Shown here: one piece after another, positions 38,362 to 46,917 of the stretch | Layout: each line of letters begins with the position of its first letter | Position numbering within the stretch: position 1 is the first letter of the stretch | Source of the DNA: CBCXVS01 sp965178525 | GTDB lineage: Bacteria; Tectomicrobia; Entotheonellia; Entotheonellales; Entotheonellaceae | Assembly (NCBI GenBank): GCA_965178525.1 | Contig: CBCXVS010000004.1 | Span: forward strand, 1-64,000 | Direction of reading: 5' to 3' | Length of the DNA stretch: 64,000 nucleotides | Position numbers and translations under genes: made by a program | Notes under the pieces: generated by a model | What the model was told of the DNA's origin: nothing | Seen by the model: the letters and a program-made list of their open reading frames with translations, nothing else | Databases searched by the model: none

Positions 38362-39588
38362 TTACTCAAAGGTACGGGGGTGGCGCAAGATCAAGCTGAC
38401 ATTTTGCCCGCCAAACCCAAATGAGTTGGACATCGCACACGCCACGGCGTGGGGCCTCGGGGTGTGGGCGATACAATCAAACGGCACATCCGGGTCAGGC
38501 ACATCCAGGTGGGCGGTGGGCGGCAACACCCCCGCTTCCAAGGCCAGGAGAGTGGTCACCGCCTCCATGGCCCCGGCTGCGCCCATGGTGTGGCCAATGA
38601 GCGATTTGGTCGAACTCACCAACACGTTCCCGGCACTGAAGACATGCTCCAGGGCCACCGCCTCAGAGCGGTCATTTTGGACCGTTCCGGTGCCGTGGGC
38701 ATTGACGTAACCAATGTCGCGGGGGGTCAGATCGGCCCGTGTCAGCGCCTCCTGCATGGCCCGTACCGCCCCCTCGGCGTCGGCTGGCGGCGCAATGGGG
38801 TGAAAGGCATCAGAAGAAATTCCGCTGCCGCCCACGCAGGCCCGGATCCGGGCCCCCCGGGCCGCGGCATGGGCATATGATTCAAGAACCAATACCGCCG
38901 CCCCTTCGCTGATCGACATCCCCTGGCGGTCTTGCGAAAAGGGGCGGCAGGGGCGTTTATCCAGGAGTTTTAAGGCATTAAAGCCCATGAAACAGATGCG
39001 GGTTAAGGAGTCGACACCGCCAGCCAGACCCACATCGACCACACCGGTGGCAATCAGATCCGCGACCGTGGCGATCGCCGCCGCGCTGGAGCTGCACGCG
39101 AGAATCGGGGTTTCCCGTGGCCCTTCGATGCGGAACCGGGCCGCCAGCGCCTCAGTTTGGGAGGCGGGGAGCATGGTGCGCAGCGCGCCGCGCAGCCGCG
39201 GATTTTCCTCGCGATGGTAATAGTGCTGGTACCATGCCTCTGCTTCCAGCATGCCACCACCGGCCCCGCCGATGCTGACCGCCGCATCCCTCAGAGTTTC
39301 GGGGGCTAACCCGGCGTGGCGAACGGCCTCTTCCGCCGCTGCCATCACGAATCGATTGGCGCGCGGCCGGGCCGCCGATCCCAAGGAGTGGACCGTGGCC
39401 GCATCCACTTGTCCCCCGACATCGGAGGGAAAGCCGTCGGTGGGAAATAACGTCAGCGGACCCAGGACGCAACGGCCGGTTGAGAGGCCCTCCCAATAGG
39501 CGTCGCACCCCTGTCCATAGGGGCTGATCACCCCCATGGCAGTGACCACGACATCGCGGGCCGCATATCGCGACCGAGACGGGCTCAT
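38362..39588 (-). CDS. Beta-ketoacyl-ACP synthase (aryl-polyene ketosynthase 1)
   Basis: Full-length ketosynthase of 408 residues with C165 in ILACSSSAAAIAT, H298 in NAHGTGTVQND, and K328/H333 in STKSLIGHTMGAAGA. The end NSFGFGGQNVSLIL is normal. It is catalytically complete. Its ATG overlaps the ACP stop (ATGA), which ties ACP and ketosynthase. It was followed by a chain-length-factor-like gene that is now deleted internally, so its heterodimer partner may be lost or replaced by the protein at 39905. Confidence 0.92.
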   Translation of the reverse strand: MSPSRSRYAARDVVVTAMGVISPYGQGCDAYWEGLSTGRCVLGPLTLFPTDGFPSDVGGQVDAATVHSLGSAARPRANRFVMAAAEEAVRHAGLAPETLRDAAVSIGGAGGGMLEAEAWYQHYYHREENPRLRGALRTMLPASQTEALAARFRIEGPRETPILACSSSAAAIATVADLIATGVVDVGLAGGVDSLTRICFMGFNALKLLDKRPCRPFSQDRQGMSISEGAAVLVLESYAHAAARGARIRACVGGSGISSDAFHPIAPPADAEGAVRAMQEALTRADLTPRDIGYVNAHGTGTVQNDRSEAVALEHVFSAGNVLVSSTKSLIGHTMGAAGAMEAVTTLLALEAGVLPPTAHLDVPDPDVPFDCIAHTPRPHAVACAMSNSFGFGGQNVSLILRHPRTFE

Positions 39589-39857
39589 TCGAGCTCACCC
39601 TTGGCGTATAAGACCAACTGTGAGAGGGTAGCCAAACTCGTAAAGCTTTCCATCCACCCCTCTTGTTCGTCGTTAAATTCCAGGTCGAACTCGTCCTCAA
39701 TCCCCAACAGCAGTTCGATGCAGTCGAGAGAATCCAGCCCCAGGCCATCCTTGAGCAAGAGGGAGTCGGGCTCGAGGCTGGCAGTGCGTTCCGGCGTCAG
39801 GCGCAGCCGTTCCGTCATCAGCTTTTTCAACCGGGGGATTACGTCCTCTTGTGTCAT
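39585..39857 (-). CDS. Acyl carrier protein
   Basis: 90 residues from MTQEDVIPRLKKLMTERLRL; the carrier serine is in DGLGLDSLDCIELLLGIEDE. Longer upstream readings (to 40061) overlap the next gene and lack carrier-protein character. It is coupled to ketosynthase 1 by a four-base overlap. Confidence 0.87.
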   Translation of the reverse strand: MTQEDVIPRLKKLMTERLRLTPERTASLEPDSLLLKDGLGLDSLDCIELLLGIEDEFDLEFNDEQEGWMESFTSLATLSQLVLYAKGELE

Positions 39858-39904
39858 ACATCTATCCTTAAGTGGCCGCCTAACATGACGTTCATCATCA
39901 AAAC

Positions 39905-40843
39905 TTACCCAGGGTCGGAAGCCCGGTTTTTGTGGTCGAGAAGTCGAGGCCACCGCACCATCGACCAGGCATCGTCCCAACGGGAAATACAGAGAAGATG
40001 GTCGTGATGTGTCTCCGCAAGCGACAGCAACAAACCGATGAGCGGTGTAGATGCAAGGCATGTTCCCGTGCGCTCATTCACTAGTGAGACCGGCATCGTG
40101 GGCCAGCGTTCGCGGATGCGCGCCCGAGTGCGGTAACCCGCTTTCAAGGTCGGCATGCAGAGGGCAATGGCGGTGCTGGCGTGGCGGTCCAAGGCCGCGT
40201 CAATCATGGTCAGCACATCATCGCCCCGGCCGGCGGCATAGCCAAATGCCGCCAGGTCCGGGTGGGGCTCCAGCAGCCAACAGAGGGCGGTTTCCACCAG
40301 GGGCGAGCTCAGGAGCCAGCGGCCGGACGTGAACAGGGCTTCACATTCGGCGAATGTTTCGATTCCCAGGATCAGAGCCCGGTCGCACTGATCCTGGGCA
40401 AGTAAGGTCACCGCGTGCCAGAGGGCTTCAAGACCCGCATTGGCGCCACTGAGAAAGGAAACATGGGGGCCGGTAATATGAAACGAGATGGTCACTTCAC
40501 CTGGTACGATGCTCGGGGCGGTATAGGGAAAGTAAGTGGCAACGCTCGTATCGACATGTAAAAAGGCCCAATTGGCAGCGGCATAGGCCGAGGCACTGGC
40601 GTAGACTGTGGCCGTGCGTGGCCCGGACAGATCGGCACGGGCAAGCCCGTGCTGACGGAGGGTCTGGTCCACGCGATCAATGGCCAGGAGACATTCGCGG
40701 CTGGCGCGGCGCAGCCGCTCGTCGTCAATGGCCGGGGTCGGTATCGGCAGCAGGCGCCGTCCCGCCGCCTCGGCCCGCGCACTGGGGGGGATATGTTGCA
40801 ACCCGGCTCCCCAGCCGGTCATCACACTGGCCCTGTTGACCAT
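39905..40843 (-). CDS. Chain-length-factor-like ketosynthase homologue without active-site Cys
   Basis: 313 residues with a ketosynthase-like N-terminal half: MVNRASVMTGWGAGLQHIP, then ITGPHVSFLSGANAGLEALW. The segment that normally reads 'TACASG' is FLSG, so the nucleophilic Cys is missing. LVNERTGTCLASTPLIGLLL occupies the place of the HGTGT region. This fits the ApeC-type chain-length-factor partners of aryl-polyene ketosynthases. An eight-base spacer after ketosynthase 2 contains the ribosome binding site GGAGCTTGAGGAA. The longer open frame upstream (to 41302) is antigenic to ketosynthase 2 in another frame and not real. Confidence 0.8.
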   Translation of the reverse strand: MVNRASVMTGWGAGLQHIPPSARAEAAGRRLLPIPTPAIDDERLRRASRECLLAIDRVDQTLRQHGLARADLSGPRTATVYASASAYAAANWAFLHVDTSVATYFPYTAPSIVPGEVTISFHITGPHVSFLSGANAGLEALWHAVTLLAQDQCDRALILGIETFAECEALFTSGRWLLSSPLVETALCWLLEPHPDLAAFGYAAGRGDDVLTMIDAALDRHASTAIALCMPTLKAGYRTRARIRERWPTMPVSLVNERTGTCLASTPLIGLLLSLAETHHDHLLCISRWDDAWSMVRWPRLLDHKNRASDPG

Positions 40844-40851
40844 GGCGTTCC

Positions 40852-42066
40852 TCAAGCTCCTTCCAGCACGAGACACGCATTGCATCCGGCAAACCCCACT
40901 GCGGTTTTGAGACTGATGCGGGGGCGATACGCCCGCGCCGTTTCCGGCACATAATCCAAGTCGCAGTCCGGGTCTGGCTCGCCGTAGTTGAGCGTCGGCG
41001 GCACCTGCCCATAGCGCCAGGCCAGCAGGCACATGATCGTTTCCAAAATCGCCGCAGCTCCCATGGTATGGCCCATATGGGCCTTGATCGAGTTGACCGG
41101 GATGGCATAGGCCCGCGGCCCCAACACGCGTTTGAACACCCGGGTCTCCACCCGGTCGTTGGCCGGCGTCCCGGTTCCATGCGCGCTGATAAAATCGATC
41201 TGCTCCCGGTCCACGCCCGCATTGTTTAGGGCCAGCCGCACGGTGTGCTCCAGACCGTTGCCCTCGTCGTCGGGAGCTGTAATGTGCGACCCATCGGCAC
41301 AACTGGCGTGCCCACGCAAAAAGCCGAGCGGCTTGGCCCCGCGCTGACGGGCCGCCAGTTCTCGCTCGAGCACAACGATACCGGCTCCTTCGCCGAGCAA
41401 CAGTCCGCTGCGCCGCCGGTCGAATGGCCGGACCTCGTCGCGGGTCAGCGATCGCAGGCGATTAAAGCCATGCATGACAAACCGGCACAAGATATCGACG
41501 CCGCCCGCGATCACCGCCGTGGCTGCGCTGGCGTGAAGTAGGTCGGCGCCAATCCCCAAGCTCGTGGCCCCAGAGGCGCAGGCGGTCGAGAGGCTGAGCA
41601 CCGGTCCGGTGGCCCGGAGCCACTGGGCCAGGCGACGCGGCGGGCCGTCGTACGCAGCGCCCGCCAGGGCGTGCAAATCGCGGGGTTGGGCCTGAAACCG
41701 TTCGGCTTCACCAATGCCGCCCAAGGCGCGGCCGATGACCACGCCCAAACCCGGACCCGTTAATGTAGACTGGCCCAAGCCCGCCTGTTGCATGGCTTCG
41801 GTCGCCGCGTAGATGAGGAATTGTGAGGCGCGGCAGGCTGGGAGCGGCGGCGCCTCCGGCGGCAGGCCCGCGAGGCATTTGATTTCGCCGCCGCGTCCCA
41901 CCCGCATATCGGACGTGTCGAAGCGCTCGATGGCCGAGATGCCGGAGGCGCCGCCGGTCAGGCCGGACCAGAAGGCCGCCACGCCATGCCCGACCGGGCT
42001 CACAACGCCCATGCCGGTAACGGCGATGCAGTCGGGTTTATGCGGTCGGGGGGCGCCAAACATCAT
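40852..42066 (-). CDS. Beta-ketoacyl-ACP synthase (aryl-polyene ketosynthase 2)
   Basis: 404 residues from MMFGAPRPHKPDCIAVTGMG. C163 lies in LSLSTACASGATSLG, the first His in SAHGTGTPANDRVE, and Lys/His in NSIKAHMGHTMGAAA; the end VGFAGCNACLVLEGA replaces the common GFGGxNA. Catalytically complete. It overlaps the 3' end of the acyltransferase gene by 29 bp. An open frame extends to 42177 but homology begins at the chosen Met. It probably condenses malonyl units on the aryl starter with the chain-length-factor-like protein that follows. Confidence 0.9.
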   Translation of the reverse strand: MMFGAPRPHKPDCIAVTGMGVVSPVGHGVAAFWSGLTGGASGISAIERFDTSDMRVGRGGEIKCLAGLPPEAPPLPACRASQFLIYAATEAMQQAGLGQSTLTGPGLGVVIGRALGGIGEAERFQAQPRDLHALAGAAYDGPPRRLAQWLRATGPVLSLSTACASGATSLGIGADLLHASAATAVIAGGVDILCRFVMHGFNRLRSLTRDEVRPFDRRRSGLLLGEGAGIVVLERELAARQRGAKPLGFLRGHASCADGSHITAPDDEGNGLEHTVRLALNNAGVDREQIDFISAHGTGTPANDRVETRVFKRVLGPRAYAIPVNSIKAHMGHTMGAAAILETIMCLLAWRYGQVPPTLNYGEPDPDCDLDYVPETARAYRPRISLKTAVGFAGCNACLVLEGA

Positions 42067-42976
42067 AGAAATTGAACCATTGATCGGGTGCTTTGGCCAC
42101 GTAGTGTTCCAGGACTCGAACCATTTGCCGCAGGGCCGCCTCTTCGCCACCCCGGGCCACGGGGATGGCCTCGCCAATATGGATGTCGTAGAGGCGATCT
42201 GGCCGTATCAGACAAAAGAATGGGATGACCGGTACCCCGGCTGCACCGGCCAGCATAAAAGGGCCGCTTGGAAAGGAGGCTGGCGCATCGAAAAAATCGA
42301 TCGGGAGGTCACGGCGATGCCCGGTGCCCCGGTCGATTTGCACCGCCACCACTTCCCCGCGCCGCAGCGCCATCAGCAAGTGCACCAGAACCCCGGCGCG
42401 ATCGTTGGAGACAAAGCGCAGGCCGGGCGGGATGTCCTGTTCCCGCAGCAGGCGCTGGATGGCGGCCTGTGATTCTGGTGCGGTCAGTACATGCACGGTT
42501 TTTCCGAACGGGGCGAGGAGGCGGCCGGCCAGCTCCCAATTGCCCAGGTGGGCCGTGGCGGCCACAAATCCGCTTCCCGATTCCAGAACGGCTTCCAGCC
42601 GCTCCAGGCCGTGCACGCGATGCACATAGCGTTGCTGGATCTCCAGGGTCTGGCGATTGAGCGATAACAAATCGACAAAGTAGTAGGCAAAGTGACGAAA
42701 TAGCGACCGGGTGATCCGGGCCGTGGTCACGGGGTCGGCATCGGGTCGGATACGGGCGATATTTGCCTGCGCCGCGGCGTATTCCCGGGGCATGAGCGGG
42801 CGGAAAAACGCCGCCACCACGTTCGCCAGACTAAAGCGTACCGACCGTGGCATCAGCGGCATCAACCCCTTGACTAGGTTGTACAGAAAGGGCCAGTCAT
42901 AAGCGTGCGTGTACCACGAAGGCGACGCTGGTGGCGTTTCGGCCGGCGCCTGAAGGGAACTGGGATCGGGAGCCAT
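42038..42976 (-). CDS. Lauroyl/LpxL-like membrane acyltransferase
   Basis: 312 residues with GSGFVAATAHLGNWELAGRL, the HLGNWE catalytic motif of lipid A/glycolipid acyltransferases, and AVQIDRGTGHRRDLPIDFFD followed by GPFMLAGAAGVPVIPFF. Such LPLAT proteins accompany aryl-polyene clusters. With the PlsC-like protein (28343) they may build the lipid part of the molecule. An N-terminal hydrophobic stretch (WPFLYNLVKGLMPLMP) suggests membrane association. Confidence 0.88.
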   Translation of the reverse strand: MAPDPSSLQAPAETPPASPSWYTHAYDWPFLYNLVKGLMPLMPRSVRFSLANVVAAFFRPLMPREYAAAQANIARIRPDADPVTTARITRSLFRHFAYYFVDLLSLNRQTLEIQQRYVHRVHGLERLEAVLESGSGFVAATAHLGNWELAGRLLAPFGKTVHVLTAPESQAAIQRLLREQDIPPGLRFVSNDRAGVLVHLLMALRRGEVVAVQIDRGTGHRRDLPIDFFDAPASFPSGPFMLAGAAGVPVIPFFCLIRPDRLYDIHIGEAIPVARGGEEAALRQMVRVLEHYVAKAPDQWFNFYDVWRPPTA

Positions 42977-43114
42977 GTTCTCTCTTTGTGCCAGGACAGC
43001 CGCGATAGATCAAAGATTCTCGACGGGTGTCTGATGAAAGCGCAGCGCATCATAGCATGGGGCCGCCGGGTTGTCAAAATCAGCCCGCCAGCCTTGGAGA
43101 CCGTCCGGGCGTCG

Positions 43115-43564
43115 CTATTTGATTTTGACCACGGTGCCTTTGAGGGCCACCCCCGCGAGGATAGCGCCGGCACCACACTGGAATTCCGTCGGGCTGGAAA
43201 ACTCTTGGCTCTTGTAGTTGCTTTTGATATTGATGACCGCATTGCCGCCTTCTTTGAGCGCTCGGCTTTGCAGAGATTTAATCGCCGAAAAAAATGCCCA
43301 CTGGCAGGCTCTCTCATCTGATTTGTTCAAGGCATTGGTCTTTTTGTTGGTTCTGAATTCGCCGTACTTTTTGATCACCTTTGGGTGTCGCTGACCCACG
43401 AAAAAGACCTTGACATGGTCGAGGATGGCGCCTTTGTCCCGGCCAATTTGTAAGGCTTCGTTGACGTTCAAATTATGGAGCGTATTGCGGGCGTGGGCGA
43501 GGTGGGTGAAGCATAGCGTGCTGATCACTGACAGCGCGAGTGCCATGAGGGTGAGGTGCTTCAT
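43115..43564 (-). CDS. Secreted conserved protein ('excinuclease'-annotated type)
   Basis: Signal peptide MKHLTLMALALSVISTLCF with cleavage near AHA. The mature part has VFFVGQRHPKVIKKYGEF, GNAVINIKSNYKSQEFSSP and a C-terminal GAGAILAGVALKGTVVKIK. It resembles small periplasmic proteins that databases often mislabel as 'excinuclease ATPase subunit'; nothing in it resembles UvrA. Two Cys (in ERACQWAF and TEFQCGAGA) may form a disulfide. It lies within the aryl-polyene operon but any role there is inferred from position only. Confidence 0.75.
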   Translation of the reverse strand: MKHLTLMALALSVISTLCFTHLAHARNTLHNLNVNEALQIGRDKGAILDHVKVFFVGQRHPKVIKKYGEFRTNKKTNALNKSDERACQWAFFSAIKSLQSRALKEGGNAVINIKSNYKSQEFSSPTEFQCGAGAILAGVALKGTVVKIK

Positions 43565-43691
43565 AAGTTAACCTTCAGTAATAGGGTCGGAGCGGGGTGG
43601 ATGATAGCCATTGCGGGCTGAACCATTTCACGGAACGAAAGGATTATAGGCAATTTTGCGCCTCTTGAAAAGCAGTGGCAAATGGACCCCA

Positions 43692-45050
43692 TTAATGCAC
43701 ACCGGCGCGGGCTGTGCTTTGGAATCGCAGCCAGACTTGAAGGCCCTCGCCCTCGCGCCGGCCCTGTGCATCCAAGGGATAGGCAATATCAATGGCCGTT
43801 TCAAAGCGGAATAGCGACGCGAGACCCAGCCCGGCAATGAGCCGCAGTCCGACTCCCGAGCGCAGGCGCGTCTGCGTGAGATCCTGGCCAATATCCCAGC
43901 GCCAGCCCGCGTCGATGAACGGGCTCAGGTGCACGTTGCGCAAGACGAACAGACGCCCCGGCGCTTCCAGCCGCACATCGCGTAGCACCGGGAAGCGCAG
44001 ACCGAGGGTGCCGCCCAACAGGCGGTCGCCGAGAAATCGTAGGCGGTAGGGATAGCCCCGCACCGCCTGGACGCCGGCCAGGGTGAGCTTGCTCTGGAAT
44101 GGCACGGTGCCGGCGCTCCAGCCGCCAAAGACCCGGAGCTGTAACCAGGTCTGGTTCCACAGGCGCAGAAATTCGCTGCCCTCCCATCGCACCTGCTGAA
44201 AATCCGGCCGGGAACTGCCCAGGAGCTTCGAGGCGATTTCCACCTGCAGACGCAGGACATAGCCATAGGCAAGTGGCTCGGCCAAGACGTTCAAGGGGGC
44301 GCCGGTGGCCGGGGGCACACGGGCATCACGCTGATAACCCAACAACAGGCTGTGGAGGCGCCCGGTCGAGGGAAAGGCCTCGGCCGAAACCGGGTCGCCT
44401 TGAAAGGTCTCCTGGCGGTCTAAGAACGCGACTTGATACCCGAGCGAGAAGCGATTGGCCGGAATGCGGTGCTGCTGGTGCGTTTCGGCCAAGATCAAGC
44501 TGGTATCCACCGACAAGCGGCGAGCGCCGAGGCGGTCGCGGACGCGGAGGAAGGTGGTCATGGCCGGGTGCGGGAAGCGCTGGCGCCAGAGCTGGCCCTC
44601 TAGGCTGACGGCATTGGGTGTCTCTTTATACCCTACACTGAAAACCGCGGCTTGATCATCGAGATACCGGGCAACCAGGCTCAACCGCGGCATGTTGTCA
44701 TCGATGAAATTCGCCTCCAACGTCACGAAGGGATAGAGCAAGTAGCGATCGAGGTGCGGGAAGTCAATCAGAGGCCGCACCGCATAGGTGATCCGCGAGT
44801 TGTTGTTCAAACGGTACACGTCCGGCAGCCGCTTAAGGGGATCGATTTGCACATCGCTCAAGGGAGAGGCGTGGCGCCAGATAACGCGGGTGACGCGGTC
44901 CGTGCCCGGAATGCGGGTTTCATCGACACCACCATCGCTCGCCCGCAATCGGATGGTGAGAGGCATCACGGCGTCGCCAAGGCGGCGAATCTCCACCTGG
45001 TTGACATATATCGGGCGTCCCTGCGCATCCGTCTGGGGGGTGATCTCCAC
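43692..45050 (-). CDS. Omp85-like outer-membrane beta-barrel, C-terminal part of an M1-like fusion
   Basis: 452 residues of beta-rich repeats ending in an outer-membrane barrel. FQSKLTLAGVQAVRGYPYRL contains the 'VRGY' motif of Omp85/TpsB barrels, followed by GDRLLGGTLGLRFPVL and VHLSPFIDAGWRWD. The N-terminal part (VNQVEIRRLGDAVMPLTIRL) looks like the C-terminal beta-sandwich of M1 peptidases. It is in the same frame as the preceding M1-like gene, separated from it by TAA (45093-45095), eight sense codons and TAG (45063-45065). Read through, the two form one protein of about 970 residues. The GTG at 45050 is therefore an artificial start. Confidence 0.82.
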   Translation of the reverse strand: MEITPQTDAQGRPIYVNQVEIRRLGDAVMPLTIRLRASDGGVDETRIPGTDRVTRVIWRHASPLSDVQIDPLKRLPDVYRLNNNSRITYAVRPLIDFPHLDRYLLYPFVTLEANFIDDNMPRLSLVARYLDDQAAVFSVGYKETPNAVSLEGQLWRQRFPHPAMTTFLRVRDRLGARRLSVDTSLILAETHQQHRIPANRFSLGYQVAFLDRQETFQGDPVSAEAFPSTGRLHSLLLGYQRDARVPPATGAPLNVLAEPLAYGYVLRLQVEIASKLLGSSRPDFQQVRWEGSEFLRLWNQTWLQLRVFGGWSAGTVPFQSKLTLAGVQAVRGYPYRLRFLGDRLLGGTLGLRFPVLRDVRLEAPGRLFVLRNVHLSPFIDAGWRWDIGQDLTQTRLRSGVGLRLIAGLGLASLFRFETAIDIAYPLDAQGRREGEGLQVWLRFQSTARAGVH

Positions 45051-45092
45051 GTTGCCAACGGCCTAATCCAAGTGGACTTGCTGGTGCACCCA

Positions 45093-46610
45093 TTATTGGA
45101 AAAACTGCGATAGATCCTGGCTGCTCACCGCCTCGGCCGTGCGTTGTACATCGTCGGTCACAATGATGGCGGCATCCCTCTCGGCGCCTAGACGGTGGAG
45201 AAAGGCGCGGAACGTATCGGGGCCGAGCCGGTCGTGCAACATGGCGTACGTTAACGCCCCTTTTTTCTCTTGTAAAAAACGGAGTCCAAGTGGGTTAGGC
45301 GATGTCGCCAGCGGGGTGCTGAGCGCTTGGTCCTGGCCGCGAACCACCAGGCGGCGGTACGGCCCTTCAACTTCTTGCTCCCGGTAGGAAAAGTTGGGCA
45401 GCCACGCCCCTTTCCAGGTGAGAAAGTTGCGGCCCGGGCCATATTGCTCATCCAGCCAGCGGAGGGCGAGATAGGTGGTCAAGCCCTCGCCGATCCAACG
45501 CGACGTGTCAAGGTTGTAAGCCGTGCGCAGTCCCCACTGTTGCTGCGCCACGCCCCGGGCGAGATAGAATTCGACCAGTTTGCGGGCGAGGGCTGGCATA
45601 CGCACCAGATCGCGGGAGAGAAACAAGAGTTGATCGGCCGCCGCGCTGAACGGCAGGCTGAGGTCGCGTTCGTGCACCACCACAACGAAACGGGTGTCCG
45701 GCACGGTAACGGCAAATTGCTGGCGGTAAAAGTCCAAAATATCGCGGGTGATGCCCACGAAGCGGGCCGTTTCCGGCTGATCCCGGACCAGTGCCATCAG
45801 ACATATGGTTGGCCGCTGGGTCGTATCACATGTCGGGCGCCAGACCGGACTCAGGCTCAAGCCCAGGTGGTAGAGCGGCCCGGCGCTGCCGGTGAGGGTG
45901 TGCCAGCCATTGTGCCGGGTGTCCTCGCGCCACGGCGTGGAAGCCACCACCTGCTGGTCGGCGCGGGTGGTGAAGCGCAGCTCGTAGTGCGCATGGACGA
46001 ATTCCCGCAGCCCCCATATCCACTGCCCCTGGCGATGGGGAACAAGCATCGGATACCAGTGGCCATCGAGGGCGACAATGCCCTGATAATGCCCCCAGTT
46101 TTTAGCCTCGGGAATCCGGGTGGCAAAGGCGGTGGTGACGTTGAACCGCTCGCCCACGCGATAGGGCGATGGCGGCACGATGCGGAGGATGGCTTGGTCC
46201 GGGACCCGTCCGACGGACACCGCATGATCATCTTGCAGCCGGAAGGGCAGATTCTGGCCGCTGGCATCGGTGACGCGGCGGACGGTGAGACGGGCCGCAT
46301 CAAACCCCCGCGCATAGCGCAGGTCCGTGTAGGCGGCCGGTTCCCGCGGGTCTTGCCGGCTCAGGGTGTTCGGCGGCAGAAACAGGTAGAGGGCGGCGAG
46401 TGGCTCGGCGCCGTGCCAGGTCGCGCTGATCGTGACCTGCCCCTCGATGTCGTGGCTGGCGGGATCATAGGCCGCCTCCATGTGATAGCGCACCGAGGTG
46501 AATGCGACTTGGGGCTGAGACGCGGCCATTCCCGGCCAGGTCAGCCCAGCTGGCCAAACGACAAGGAGTAGCCAGAAGAGGGAGCGGGCAAAACCACTGT
46601 CGGGTATCAT
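45093..46610 (-). CDS. M1-family peptidase-like domain lacking zinc ligands
   Basis: Signal peptide (LFWLLLVVWPAGLTWPGMAA), then a M1-type N-terminal beta domain (YHMEAAYDPASHDIEGQVTI), RFVVVVHERDLSLPF and WIGEGLTTYLALRWLDEQYG, the usual third zinc ligand region. The HExxH helix, however, reads FYLARGVAQQQWG: the motif positions hold R, G and Q, so zinc binding is lost. It ends DLSQFFQ-TAA, exactly where M1 peptidases continue 'FFxQW'. The following codons (WVHQQVHLD) fit that continuation. Probably a periplasmic binding or scaffolding domain fused to the barrel. Part of the aryl-polyene operon, 18 bp after an ACP gene. Confidence 0.82.
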   Translation of the reverse strand: MIPDSGFARSLFWLLLVVWPAGLTWPGMAASQPQVAFTSVRYHMEAAYDPASHDIEGQVTISATWHGAEPLAALYLFLPPNTLSRQDPREPAAYTDLRYARGFDAARLTVRRVTDASGQNLPFRLQDDHAVSVGRVPDQAILRIVPPSPYRVGERFNVTTAFATRIPEAKNWGHYQGIVALDGHWYPMLVPHRQGQWIWGLREFVHAHYELRFTTRADQQVVASTPWREDTRHNGWHTLTGSAGPLYHLGLSLSPVWRPTCDTTQRPTICLMALVRDQPETARFVGITRDILDFYRQQFAVTVPDTRFVVVVHERDLSLPFSAAADQLLFLSRDLVRMPALARKLVEFYLARGVAQQQWGLRTAYNLDTSRWIGEGLTTYLALRWLDEQYGPGRNFLTWKGAWLPNFSYREQEVEGPYRRLVVRGQDQALSTPLATSPNPLGLRFLQEKKGALTYAMLHDRLGPDTFRAFLHRLGAERDAAIIVTDDVQRTAEAVSSQDLSQFFQ

Positions 46611-46628
46611 GGGTGGCGCCTACATCGG

Positions 46629-46880
46629 TTAAAAAGCCGATTTTTTTTGGGCGATATAGTCCGAGAGTGTGTGGAGTGAATCAACGAGGACCGGAGACAC
46701 ATCTGTATCATCGATCAGAATATTAAAATGGTTTTCAACCTGCGTCAAAAGCTCCATGGCTGCGATCGAATCGATGCCCAAGTCGGCAATCAGGTTGGTC
46801 TCCCCCACCTCGACCGGGGAGATGGGCAAGCGGAGCGTGTCGACAAAGAGCTCGCGAAGGACGGATTTGATGTCCTGCAT
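46629..46880 (-). CDS. Acyl carrier protein
   Basis: 83 residues, MQDIKSVLRELFVDTLRLPI; the carrier Ser is in IADLGIDSIAAMELLTQV. It follows the AMP-ligase gene by 37 bp and is the likely acceptor of the activated aryl starter. Confidence 0.9.
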   Translation of the reverse strand: MQDIKSVLRELFVDTLRLPISPVEVGETNLIADLGIDSIAAMELLTQVENHFNILIDDTDVSPVLVDSLHTLSDYIAQKKSAF

Positions 46881-46917
46881 AGGGATTCCTGTGGGGTATG
46901 TCTCTTGTAGCAGGGGT

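Noticed and set aside
40844..41302. N-terminal extension of the chain-length-factor-like protein
   Set aside because: The extension overlaps ketosynthase 2 in another frame and has no homology; a proper start with ribosome binding site exists at 40843.
45327..46571. Plus-strand 414-codon open frame
   Set aside because: Antisense shadow of the M1-like gene, whose family motifs are clear.
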